A stretch of 8,719 nt of DNA. Origin: Bacteroidales bacterium. Lineage in GTDB: Bacteria > Bacteroidota > Bacteroidia > Bacteroidales > JAAUTT01. The notes beneath the pieces were generated by a model that had not been told where the DNA came from, ran no database searches, and was given only the letters and a program-made list of their open reading frames with translations. The stretch is from the NCBI GenBank assembly GCA_012031335.1, contig JAAUTT010000136.1, positions 1 to 8,719 on the forward strand. Direction: 5' to 3'. Positions within the stretch are counted from its first letter, which is position 1, and each line of letters starts with the position of its first letter. This document shows positions 1-7,148 of the stretch, piece after piece. Both the position numbers and the translations under genes were made by a program.

Positions 1-183
1 ATCCCAGTTACGGTTTTTACATTTCCTTTATACTTGCAACATCTTTTTATGTGTCAGGCTAAGATAGTAATCAACCCTCAGGAATGTACTCAATAGGCTC
101 AGGGGTTTAGTATAGCAGTATTTGGCCCTGTTATAAAATATGGTGCTCGCTTTGTGAAAGGTATTGGAGGCGAACTATTTCCT
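1..183. other. No supported gene at the left edge
   Basis: I see no convincing gene here. The plus strand is open without a start from 97 to 219, and the minus strand is open from about 177 to 28 in the frame of the neighbouring methyltransferase but after its stop. Neither has a start codon in a sensible place or a motif I recognise. The stretch holds imperfect CTCAGG-type repeats near 76-105 that could form a weak hairpin downstream of the methyltransferase. Confidence 0.4.
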
Positions 184-1112
184 TTATCTGGTTCCCATAA
201 AACTCACCACGCAGGTTGATGAAAAATCATCGTTAATTCTCTGGGTTGTAGCTTTATATTTTTCCTTAGGAAGATAAGCTTCGATATATGGCAAACCTGG
301 GGCATAATAAAAACTCCCCAATGGTTTTAAGGAATTAAGAATTTCCATGTATTTGCGGGCATACAGGATATAATCTCCATCTTTCCGATTATGATGATTT
401 GTAAAATGAAGAGCAAAAGACAGATTTGAAATAACTGTACCCCAATAATGTGGTTTAAAATCGTAATCGAGCCAATCGGCTTTAAAAATATAATCGGTTG
501 ATCTGCGGATCAGTCTTTCAATTCCATAAGCTTCAATTCCTTTATTACGTAAAAACTTACCAGGTGCGCACTTTGACCGCATCCAATATCCAATACAGGT
601 TCGATAATTTCATCCAGATTCACGTTCAGCAGCTTTAGCTGAAACTCAGCTGAATATTCGGAACAAACAACCTCACTGGTTGCGGGTTCTTTTGAATTGT
701 TTATTTCTTTAACAAAGCTGTTGGATTGCATCAACCAGTTTGTAAGTCTGGAAAGATGAGATTTTTGTATCCCATCAAAATTAACAGATTCAGATTTCAG
801 TTCTTCAATAATTTCTTTCCACAAAAGTTTATAAAGGGTGCCTAACTCAAATGTATGAGATTCGCGCAAATCCATAAACTGATTATTAAGGCAGAAAGTA
901 TTTACAGCTTTTTCAGTCATTAACCTGATCCAGCTCTCTGCTTGATTTTCATCATCAATGCGGAGTAAATCCCACTTGTACTTTCGGATTATTTCTTTGG
1001 TTTCTTGCAAAAAGTGATTTCGAAAATCGAGGTTTTCGTAAAAAAGGTTCACCCTTTTATTTGCAGCGAATTGCTTGTGAATGCTATCAGTTAAAATTTC
1101 GGTTACAGACAT
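184..1112 (-). CDS. Class I SAM-dependent methyltransferase, frameshifted
   Basis: The product should transfer a methyl group from S-adenosylmethionine to an unknown acceptor in the cytoplasm. The first frame (from ATG at 1112) carries about 170 residues of unassigned N-terminal sequence and then SAM motif I, VLDIGCGQSAHL, at residues 173-184. Just after it the frame breaks. The other frame continues with KFLRNKGIEAYGIE, which supplies the rest of the Rossmann fold and the acidic residue after beta-2, and ends at 184 after about 125 more residues. Adding one T to the two Ts at 557-558 (plus strand) joins the halves as HLVKFLRNKG and gives a protein of about 309 residues. The gene stands alone with a leader of about 115 bases. 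Family membership is firm from motif I. The substrate cannot be read from the sequence. The break is most likely a sequencing indel. Confidence 0.8.
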
Positions 1113-1228
1113 ATCTTTTAAGGATAATGTTAAAAGGTATTACTCATTATAAATCGAAAGATCACGATAACAAAGGTGGATTTAATCCATACCCGGTTAA
1201 AGTAGTAGTTAATTTTTTTGCTAATATA

Positions 1229-1236
1229 CAAAAATA
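1229..1236 (-). promoter_or_regulatory. Possible -7 promoter element for the methyltransferase gene
   Basis: On the minus strand this reads TATTTTTG, a full match to the Bacteroidota -7 consensus TAnnTTTG. No good TTTG element lies 19-21 bases upstream, so the assignment is weak. A 13-base dyad TGGATTTAATCCA at 1177-1189 lies between it and the start codon. Confidence 0.3.
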
Positions 1237-1300
1237 TCAATGTAAAAATCAACTACCTTGATTTCATAATACTTTTTTACCTTAAAACATATTAATTCTA

Positions 1301-1480
1301 TTAACGAAAAATACAGGCTGCTTTATTAGAAGGCAGTATATAAAATTTAACCTGCTGACCGATATATAGTTCTTTTTTTATTTTAATCGCTTCTTCCGAA
1401 CCTTTACAAAGTTCAAATATCCCTTTTGGAGTTTTGATAAGTATCTCATCAAAAAATTCCCTAATGATTCCTGTTTCCAT
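1301..1480 (-). CDS. Small protein with cold-shock/OB-fold-like pattern
   Basis: This 59-codon gene starts at ATG 1480 and ends with TAA at 1301-1303. The product begins METGIIREFF and ends FYILPSNKAACIFR. The layout resembles cold-shock domain proteins: an early G-x-[IV]-[KR]-x-F strand (GIIREFF), a middle IKTPKGIFELCKGSEEA section, and a late GQQVKFYI strand like the usual GQ-V-F, followed by a final strand AACIF. The RNP motifs KGFGFI and DIFVH are not present, so single-stranded nucleic acid binding by the usual aromatic residues is doubtful. It lies between the methyltransferase gene (same strand) and the divergent redoxin gene. The leader is A/T-rich (GAAATTAAATACATATAGAT) with no Shine-Dalgarno, as expected in Bacteroidota. 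The coding character is plausible from its composition. The fold is my inference, and no family can be named. Confidence 0.55.
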   Translation of the reverse strand: METGIIREFFDEILIKTPKGIFELCKGSEEAIKIKKELYIGQQVKFYILPSNKAACIFR

Positions 1481-1622
1481 ATCTATATGTATTTAATTTC
1501 GATTATTACTATCAATACATATGCCAATTTATTTATCAATTTAATTTTCAATCTTCTAGAATGAGGGGGATAGTTATCAGAGTAAAAAAAGTGTATCACA
1601 CTGGAAACAAAAGTGGTCTCCC

Positions 1623-1638
1623 TGTACGATTACGTACA
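1623..1638. promoter_or_regulatory. Perfect dyad TGTACG-ATTA-CGTACA upstream of redoxin gene
   Basis: Six-base arms with a four-base spacer form a perfect inverted repeat 71 bases before the likely redoxin start codon at 1710. The size and spacing fit a dimeric regulator's operator. No regulator gene is adjacent, so its use is unknown. Confidence 0.35.
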
Positions 1639-1709
1639 TTCTCATTTTGAAAATTGAACAAACCGGCTTTTTATGCGTTTGTATGGCAAAACGATTAAAA
1701 CTTAAAACT

Positions 1710-2291
1710 ATGTCGTTCACACTGGAAATTGGAAAAAAAGCGCCAGATTTTACATTACTGGCAACTGATGGAAAAACATACAGTCTGAAAGATTTCGACA
1801 ACTACAGGTTCCTGGTAATCTTCTTCACCTGTAACCATTGTCCATACGTTATCGGATCGGATGAAATAACCCGTCAGACAGCTCAGAAATATGAGGTTAA
1901 CGGAGTAAAGTTTATTGGCGTCAACTCAAATAGCGCCAATACTTATGAGGAAGATAGTTACGACAATATGGTAAACCGTTTACAGACTTATAAGTTTCCA
2001 TGGATTTATTTGCACGATGCATCACAAAAAACTGCCGAAGCCTATGGAGCATTGCGTACTCCTCACTTCTTTGTTTTTAACGAAAAAAGAGAACTGGTGT
2101 ATACAGGAAGAGGTGTTGACCACCCCAGAGACACTGAGAAGATGACAGTAAATGATCTCGACAATGCTCTATCTGAGTTAACTTCAGGAAAGAAAATCAG
2201 CGTTCCCGTTACTAATCCTATAGGATGTAATGTTAAATGGGAAGGAAAGGATAAGCACTGGATGCCGGCAGAAGCTTGCGATCTTGTTTAA
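1710..2291 (+). CDS. Redoxin, peroxiredoxin-like family with CXXC
   Basis: This is a 193-residue thioredoxin-fold protein of the AhpC/TSA-Redoxin group, closest in layout to the PRX-like 1 family. The N-terminus [20 protein letters not shown] is the typical redoxin opening. The strand [12 protein letters not shown] holds the pair C41-x-x-C44, and [20 protein letters not shown] contains the conserved cis-Pro (TP) and the following strand. The tail GCNVKW is also typical of the group. It probably acts as a cytoplasmic thiol-disulfide or peroxide-handling enzyme; no signal peptide is visible. I chose ATG 1710 because the family begins about there and an A-rich stretch (ACTTAAAACT) precedes it. 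In-frame ATGs at 1647 and 1683 would add 21 or 9 residues unlike the family. The frame is intact. A shared terminator follows directly. Confidence 0.85.
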   Translation: MSFTLEIGKKAPDFTLLATDGKTYSLKDFDNYRFLVIFFTCNHCPYVIGSDEITRQTAQKYEVNGVKFIGVNSNSANTYEEDSYDNMVNRLQTYKFPWIYLHDASQKTAEAYGALRTPHFFVFNEKRELVYTGRGVDHPRDTEKMTVNDLDNALSELTSGKKISVPVTNPIGCNVKWEGKDKHWMPAEACDLV

Positions 2292-2327
2292 ACAAAAGAG
2301 CGAAGAATAATCCTTCGCTCTTTTGTT
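2291..2327. terminator. Bidirectional rho-independent terminator
   Basis: A perfect 15-bp stem has its left arm at 2291-2305 (AACAAAAGAGCGAAG), a 7-base loop, and its right arm at 2313-2327. On the plus strand it runs into TTTTGTTTTC. On the minus strand the outer part of the stem also gives a T-rich end (CTCTTTTGTTTAAAC). It sits between the convergent redoxin and blaR1-like genes and overlaps the last base of the redoxin stop codon, so it very likely ends both transcripts. Confidence 0.9.
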
Positions 2328-2329
2328 TT

Positions 2330-3997
2330 CTATTTCTTTTCAGTAATTATTATTACGCTGCCGTTAATTGTCCCGACTTTCTTATGATCTAGCTTTTTAG
2401 CCTTTACAATTTCAATGGATTCGATGTTTTCGGGTAATATTTTCTCCATTTCCGCTTTAGTAATAATTTTTTCATCGTTTAGAATAAAAACTGGTTCTTC
2501 TCTGGCATTGGATCCATCTGCCTCTTCAATAATGATGACATTGGGGTTTATTTTCCCTCTTTTATTATTATCGACATAACCGGTTACAGTTGGACTATCA
2601 GCAGGAAAACCACTATCCAGGATAAATTTAACAGTAAGAACATAAGTTTTTCCAATTAAATCTTTAGGGACATTATTAAAAGTTTTTACGACTCTTTCAA
2701 CTTCATTTCTCAATTCTGACTCCGAGGATTTACCTGATTCTACAGTCCTGATCGAAAAATGCTTTGGAGCATATCCAAATACAACTACTTCTTTCATCTC
2801 ATTCACCCCCGAATTTTCTCCTTCAGTCTTTTCCTGAACTTCAACATATCCGGCTTTAAAAGAAATGAGGAGTTTAACAGTTCCTTTTACATTATTCTCC
2901 CGTGCGTCCTTAGGGTATAAAATGTTTTTTGTAATAAAACCCAGAAAAATTTCTTCTCCCATTTCTTCAGGAACACCTGGACTTTTATCTACAGTGAGTT
3001 TATTCTCCGAAACAACATGGGGAACTGCAGCTACCGAGGATTTATTCACTTCATCTACATAATTATCAGATCTAACTGCTTTTTCCGCTACGACAGGATT
3101 TAACCCTTCGGCGGGAATTACTTTAGGTTGTTTTTGAAATGAAGCAGTTAACAGAAGTGCAAAAATTAAACATACAGGAATTAAAAAATTATTTAACCTG
3201 TATTTCCGTGGAGAATTATTAGTGTTCATCATGGCAATTCTTTTTTTTAAAAGATTAGTATTAAAATTATTGGCCACAGCTGATTTTATCCCAACCACAC
3301 TGAAGCTCAGAAGCGAATACTGATATTCCCGTGCATCTACACCCCGGTCCAGCATCTCTTTATCCACCAGGAACTCTAGATTTTCCATGATAGATTTTCG
3401 GATTAACCAGGCAAAGGATTGAACCACTGGAGAAAAACCAGCATTTCGGCTATAAAAAGGTCTACAGAGTGATACTGCCGGCTGTGTATCATTTCGTGCT
3501 GAACCATTTTTTCAAAAGAGGGATGTTGTTGAGTTTCTTTGCTGACAACCATCCAGTTAAGAAACGAAAAGGAGATACTTTTTTTGGGTTATCGCCATTT
3601 TCAAGCTTCCATAAGGTATATGAAAAGCATTTTTAATAATTGTATAAACCTGAAAATAAGAAATAAAAGACTTAATTATAAAAAACATCATCCCTATCAG
3701 ATAAACTCCAACAATTATCTGTATCCACGGAATTCCATAATTTTCTGAAACATTTTCAACTCCAGTTACCCGATTGCCTTCCGCAATATAAGCAATTGTT
3801 ATAGGCAAGGATGTAACGGAATTACTATAAACCGGTAAGTGTATCCATGGCAGTATAAAGGATAAAATTGAACTTCCGGTCAGGTAAACTCTGTTACGTA
3901 TAAACTGCTTGTCCTTGGCAAGTAAATACTTATAAAACAAATAAAACATTATAAGCGCCGTGGATGTCTTTCCTCCAATAATCAGATATTGTATCAT
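2330..3997 (-). CDS. BlaR1-like M56 membrane metallopeptidase with TonB/plug-like tail, frameshifted
   Basis: This is a sensor protease of the BlaR1/MecR1 (M56) family. It would span the inner membrane and, by family precedent, cleave the partner BlaI-type repressor on sensing a signal. Reconstructed length is about 555 residues. Helices lie near residues 3-24, 36-54 and 88-118. The zinc motif HEMIH falls at 167-171 and the downstream ENLEFLVDKE supplies the third ligand. A fourth helix (LIPVCLIFALLLTASF) lies near 272-287. The periplasmic tail has a TonB C-terminal-like section (about 350-465, with YPKDARENNVKGTV and FGYAPK) and an ending like a TonB-dependent receptor plug (EEPVFILNDEKII...ESIEIVKA...NGSVIIITEKK). 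No penicillin-binding sensor domain is seen. Two indels, one extra base in the seven Ts at 3579-3585 and one missing A at 3413-3415, put the HExxH segment out of frame; they cancel, so both flanks share a frame. The start overlaps the blaI stop by ATGA. Confidence 0.85.
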
Positions 3998-4356
3998 GAC
4001 TTTTGCTCTTCTATCATTTTGAGAATTTCGCGTAAATCGTCGGCCGATAATTTCTGTTCCTGGGCAAAAAAAGTTACTACCTCTTTGTAAGAACTTTCAA
4101 AATAATTATTTACAAAATTCCCCAGGAAATTACCTGAGTATTCTTCTTTAGAAATGAGAGGGAAATATTCATAGGTATTCCCATAGGTATTGTGACCAAC
4201 ATAACCTTTACCTTCGAGACTGCGAATTAGTGAAGAAATGGTATTGATATGAGGTTTTTCTCCAGGAAAATTTTCAAGAATATCTTTAGTGAAGCCCTTT
4301 TCGATCTTCCAAAGCGAGAGCATCGCCTTTTCCTCTTGTCGAGTTAATTTTTCCAT
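3994..4356 (-). CDS. BlaI/MecI-family transcriptional repressor
   Basis: This is a 120-residue winged-helix repressor of the BlaI/MecI/CopY family. Residues 1-70 form the DNA-binding domain: MEKLTRQEEKAMLSLWKIEK matches the family's opening helix, and INTISSLIRSLEGKGYVGHN is the recognition helix and wing. The C-terminal helices (about 75-118, NFVNNYFESSYKEVVTFF and LREILKMIEEQ) are the usual dimerisation part. Such repressors hold their own promoter shut until the paired M56 protease cleaves them. The gene overlaps the blaR1-like gene by four bases (ATGA), so the two are translationally coupled. Two matching operators lie directly upstream on its own promoter, which supports autoregulation. 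The frame is intact. No beta-lactamase or other obvious target gene is in the window, so the full regulon is unknown. Confidence 0.92.
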   Translation of the reverse strand: MEKLTRQEEKAMLSLWKIEKGFTKDILENFPGEKPHINTISSLIRSLEGKGYVGHNTYGNTYEYFPLISKEEYSGNFLGNFVNNYFESSYKEVVTFFAQEQKLSADDLREILKMIEEQKS

Positions 4357-4374
4357 TTATAAAATTATTTGAAA

Positions 4375-4403
4375 CAAATGTAACGAATTATTTCGTTATC
4401 AAA
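4375..4403 (-). promoter_or_regulatory. Promoter of the blaI-blaR1 pair
   Basis: On the minus strand, TTTG (4400-4403) is followed after 17 bases by TACATTTG (4375-4382), a full match to the Bacteroidota -7 consensus TAnnTTTG. The spacer is two to three bases shorter than the usual 19-21. Transcription would start close to 4368, leaving a leader of about a dozen bases before ATG 4356. The operator at 4381-4398 fills the space between the two elements. Confidence 0.6.
4381..4398. promoter_or_regulatory. BlaI-type operator 1
   Basis: TAACGAATTATTTCGTTA is a perfect inverted repeat with 7-base arms and a 4-base spacer. It lies between the -33 and -7 elements of the blaI promoter, where a bound dimer would block RNA polymerase. 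The repressor encoded just downstream is the obvious candidate to bind it. Confidence 0.7.
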
Positions 4404-4418
4404 CGAGTTTTTTCGTTA
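4401..4418. promoter_or_regulatory. BlaI-type operator 2
   Basis: AAACGAGTTTTTTCGTTA is a second copy of the 18-base operator, with the same 7-4-7 geometry and two mismatched arm positions. Its centre is 20 bp from that of operator 1, close to two helical turns, so two repressor dimers could bind the same DNA face. It overlaps the -33 element. Confidence 0.62.
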
Positions 4419-4469
4419 TTATTTCAAATTTTCTTTTATACAACTGAATACCTGGGAACTATAAACTTT

Positions 4470-5482
4470 TTAAATAATATTTACTTCCATTTCAAGTTCA
4501 ATTCGGAACATTTCTTTAACCCTCTTTTGAATTCGTGCAGCGAAATGAAGGATTTCGACTCCGGTGGCATCGCCGTAATTCACAATAACAAGAGGTTGTG
4601 TAGGAGAAAGTTCCCACATCGCCTTCCCTTACACCTTTATAACAGGCATTTTCAATAAGCCAGGCAGCTGGCACTTTAATAAATTTCTCTCCTGCAGCAT
4701 AGCCCGGAATTTTTAGGATAATCTTCCTGAATTTCCTTATAAAGTGAATGTGCAATAACCGGATTTTTAAAAAAGCTTCCGGCATTACCAATACATAGCG
4801 GATCGGGAAGTTTTCGCCATCGAATAGCCGAAATCGCATCTCTTACAGCTTTAACATCGATCCTGTCATATTTCACCAATTCTTTCTCTACATCTGCATA
4901 ATTTGTTTTCAAAACAGGATTTTTCCGGAGTCGGAACGAAACAGCAAAAATCAGGTATTCGCCTTTGGACGAAGTCTTAAAAATACTTGTCCGGTATCCA
5001 AATTCACATTTATCATTATGGAAAGTAACTATTTCTCCCGACTTAAGATCAAGGGCTTCCACGTTTGTAATGGTCTCTTTTACTTCCACACCATATGCAC
5101 CTATATTTTGAATAGGACAAGCTCCTACATTTCCTGGAATTTGTGAGAGATTCTCAAGTCCGCCCCATCCATGATTTGTACAGTAACTAACAAATTCATC
5201 CCATACTTCTCCACACATTGCCTTTACGAAAATTTCCGAGTTATTCTCTTCTATAACTTCAATGCCTTTAATTTGAGGGTGCAATATCATACCATCAAAA
5301 TCGGAGGTAAAAAGTACATTGCTCCCTCCTCCCAAAATCATTTTAGTTGGATATTGATTCCAATGCAATTTCACAAAACTCTGAAGTTCTGGTAAATTAT
5401 CAATAACAACAAGCTGTTTTGCATTACACTTTACTCCAAAAGTATTGTATGTCTTTAAAGGAACGTTCTCAAGAATTTGCAT
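4470..5482 (-). CDS. murB: UDP-N-acetylenolpyruvoylglucosamine reductase, two frameshifts
   Basis: MurB reduces UDP-GlcNAc-enolpyruvate to UDP-MurNAc with NADPH and FAD in the cytoplasm, the second committed step of peptidoglycan precursor synthesis. In order, the reconstructed 336-residue protein shows the opening KTYNTFGV, the FAD-binding ILGGGSNVLFTSDF (about 49-62), LSQIPGNVGACPIQNIGAYG (112-131), FGYRTSIFK with the substrate-contacting R164, and NAGSFFKNPV with the catalytic Ser (S236). The C-terminal KIPGYAAGEKFIKVPAAWLI and LEMEVNII hold the catalytic Glu (E332). The layout and length fit the E. coli-type MurB. Two single-base insertions break it: one in the five Ts at 4710-4714 and one in TT at 4611-4612. 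Removing both restores the family C-terminus down to TAA at 4470-4472. I chose ATG 5482 because MQILENVPLK fits the family; ATG 5494 and TTG 5515 are alternatives. blaI follows 113 bases downstream on the same strand with no clear terminator between. Confidence 0.9.
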
Positions 5483-5597
5483 ATCGTAAAGCATGAAATT
5501 ATAACAACCATGCAAAATAAGCTATTTTTTAAAAGCTTCGCTTTAAAACTCCTGCATATCTTTCCTGCTTCGGGACAATACTTTTTTTTACCTTAGC

Positions 5598-6699
5598 ATG
5601 ATGAAGAAAGTAATTGTATCGGTTACCAATGACCTTGTTACAGACCAAAGAGTGCAGCGGGTTTGTAATTCTTTGATGGAATGGGGCTACGATATTTTGC
5701 TCGTTGGTCGAAAGCTTCCCGAAAGTATGAATTATAACAAGCCATACCAGTATAAAAGAATGAAATTGCTATTTAAACGGAAATTTCTTTTTTATGCTGA
5801 ATTTAATTTCAGACTCTTTGTCTTTTTGCTTTTCCATAAAGCAGATATTTTGGTTAGCAATGATCTGGACACTTTGCCTGCAAATTACCTGGCGTCGAAA
5901 GTAAAAAGATGTAAAATCGTTTTCGACAGCCACGAATACTTCTCAGAGACCCCTGAGGTTTATAAGCGTAAATTTGTAAGAGCATTTTGGTTGTTAATCG
6001 AAAAAAGGTTTATTAGAAACCTGAATGGTTATTATACAGTTTCACAAAGTGTTGCCAATATTTACAAAAAGAAATATAATATTGATTTTGAGGTTATTCG
6101 AAACGTACCTTTACAAATAAAAAATAAAATCAGTACATATATCTCTGAACCATTTATCATTTATCAGGGGAGCGTAAATGTTGGCCGTGGTCTTGAACTT
6201 ATTATAAAAGCCATGCCCTTATTAAGACCATTACAGCTTGTTATAGCCGGAGATGGTCCTGAAATAGGTAAACTGAAAGATTTAACCGCGTCTCTTCTTT
6301 TGCAGGATACTGTAAAATTTACCGGGCGATTGCTCCCGGAAGAATTACAAGAAATAACATATCAGGCAATTGCCGGAATTTCCATTGAGGAACCAACAGG
6401 ATTAAGCTACATTTCGTGCCTTCCAAATAAACTTTTTGACTATATCCATGCAGGAATACCTGTTCTTGTTTCTAACCTTCCGGAAATGAAAGCCCTAGTT
6501 ACACATTATAAAATTGGGCTTATTCTGGAAGAACGATCGATAGAAAAAATGGCAGAAAATGTAAAAACATTGATAACTGATCAGGATAAAAGATTAACAC
6601 TGGAAAAAAAATCTTGCCATTGCAGCTCAGGAACTTTGTTGGGAAAAAGAATCGCTTAAACTGAAAAGTATTTTTGAAAAAGTAAATCCGTCGCAATAA
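5598..6699 (+). CDS. GT4-like glycosyltransferase, frameshift near 3' end
   Basis: This is a GT-B fold glycosyltransferase of family 4 type, which would transfer a sugar from a nucleotide sugar to a cell-surface polysaccharide or glycolipid; donor and acceptor are unknown. The N-terminal Rossmann domain opens MKKVIVSVTNDLVTDQRVQR and includes VSNDLDTLPANYLAS and IVFDSHEYFSETPEV (about 85-121). The C-terminal donor-binding domain has YQGSVNVGRGLE (189-200), LVIAGDGPE (214-222), FTGRLLPEEL (241-250) and CLPNKLFDYIHAGIPVLVS (274-292). The last of these is in the position of the family's nucleotide-sugar E-x7-E region, with Asp at the usual second Glu (LFDYIHAG). One extra A in the eight As at 6604-6611 makes the frame end early at 6659. 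Without it the protein runs to TAA at 6697-6699 with a normal helical tail (AAQELCWEKESLKLKSIFEK), about 366 residues. It is divergent from murB, 115 bases away. Confidence 0.88.
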
Positions 6700-6777
6700 A
6701 ATTCTATATAAAATTATAATATTAACTTGTGGAAGAAAGTTTTAGTTTCATCTAATTATTTACAAAGGGATACTACT

Positions 6778-6791
6778 TAATTTATAAATTA
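6778..6791. promoter_or_regulatory. AT-rich palindrome before the Dabb gene
   Basis: TAATTTATAAATTA is a perfect 14-base palindrome 29 bases before ATG 6821. In such AT-rich DNA it may be chance. Its place suggests a possible operator or promoter part for the three-gene group that follows. I could not find a convincing TAnnTTTG element here. Confidence 0.22.
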
Positions 6792-6820
6792 GCTAAGTTG
6801 TTTATTTAAAAAGAAAATCT

Positions 6821-7123
6821 ATGATTAGGCACATTGTAATGTGGAGAATTAAAGACGATTGTGAAGGAAAGGATAAAAGGGCTACGGCATTACTAATTAA
6901 AGAAGAACTTGAATCGATGATTGGCAAAATCGATGGGCTTCGTTCCTTAGAAGTTGGAATAAATGTTAACACAAGTCCGGCAGCATTTGACCTTGTTCTG
7001 ATTACCGAACATTCTACGCTCAGCGACCTGCAGTTTTATCAGGAACACCCGGCTCATCTGGCAGTTGGTGCTTTTGTTAAAAATGTAACCAAAGAAAGAG
7101 TTGTTGTTGATTATGGCTTTTAA
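6821..7123 (+). CDS. Dabb (stress-responsive alpha/beta-barrel) domain protein
   Basis: This is a 100-residue protein with one Dabb domain, a dimeric ferredoxin-like alpha/beta barrel seen in stress proteins and in some small-molecule enzymes. The start MIRHIVMWRIKD is the family's first strand with its conserved His. IDGLRSLEVGINVNTSPAAFDLVLITEHSTLSDL gives the second and third strands, and YQEHPAHLAVGAFVKNVTKERVVVDY is the typical ending with the HPxH stretch. The length is normal and the frame intact. A 24-base gap separates it from the J-domain gene, so the two are probably co-transcribed. Its exact role is unknown: Dabb proteins in Bacteroidota are mostly uncharacterised, and no catalytic partner is nearby. 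Confidence 0.88.
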   Translation: MIRHIVMWRIKDDCEGKDKRATALLIKEELESMIGKIDGLRSLEVGINVNTSPAAFDLVLITEHSTLSDLQFYQEHPAHLAVGAFVKNVTKERVVVDYGF

Positions 7124-7126
7124 AAT

Positions 7127-7148
7127 TAACAGGTACTTTAACCTGTTA
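7127..7148 (+). repeat. Inverted repeat abutting the J-domain gene start
   Basis: TAACAGGT (7127-7134) and ACCTGTTA (7141-7148) form a perfect 8-bp stem with a 6-base loop. The last base of the right arm is the A of the ATG at 7148. There is no T-run after it, so it is not a standard terminator. In RNA the stem would hold the start codon region and could limit translation or stabilise an mRNA end. It could also be an operator. Confidence 0.45.

Noticed and set aside
1061..1261. 66-codon plus-strand open frame
   Set aside because: It overlaps the methyltransferase start and its leader, and its product has no motif or gene-like order.
2865..3062. 65-codon plus-strand open frame within the M56 gene
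   Set aside because: It is the shadow of a well-supported minus-strand protein.
2330..3427. Independent TonB-like protein starting at 3427
   Set aside because: The upstream out-of-frame segment encodes the M56 HEMIH motif and leads directly into it, so it is the C-terminal part of the BlaR1-like protein.
3579..3585. Programmed ribosomal frameshift at the seven-T run (A7 in the mRNA)
   Set aside because: An A7 run can be slippery, but a second indel 165 bases later is needed to return to frame, and similar indels occur in unrelated genes nearby, so sequencing error is simpler.
4516..4839. Separate 107-codon gene on the minus strand
   Set aside because: Its useful part (IPGYAAGEKFIKVPAAWLIEN) is the middle of murB in a shifted frame; the rest is out-of-frame translation.
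5527..5548. Hairpin-like AAAGC-TTC-GCTTT in the murB/glycosyltransferase gap
   Set aside because: The stem is only 5 bp before a mismatch, it lies between divergent gene starts, and it has no proper T-run, so a terminator makes no sense here.
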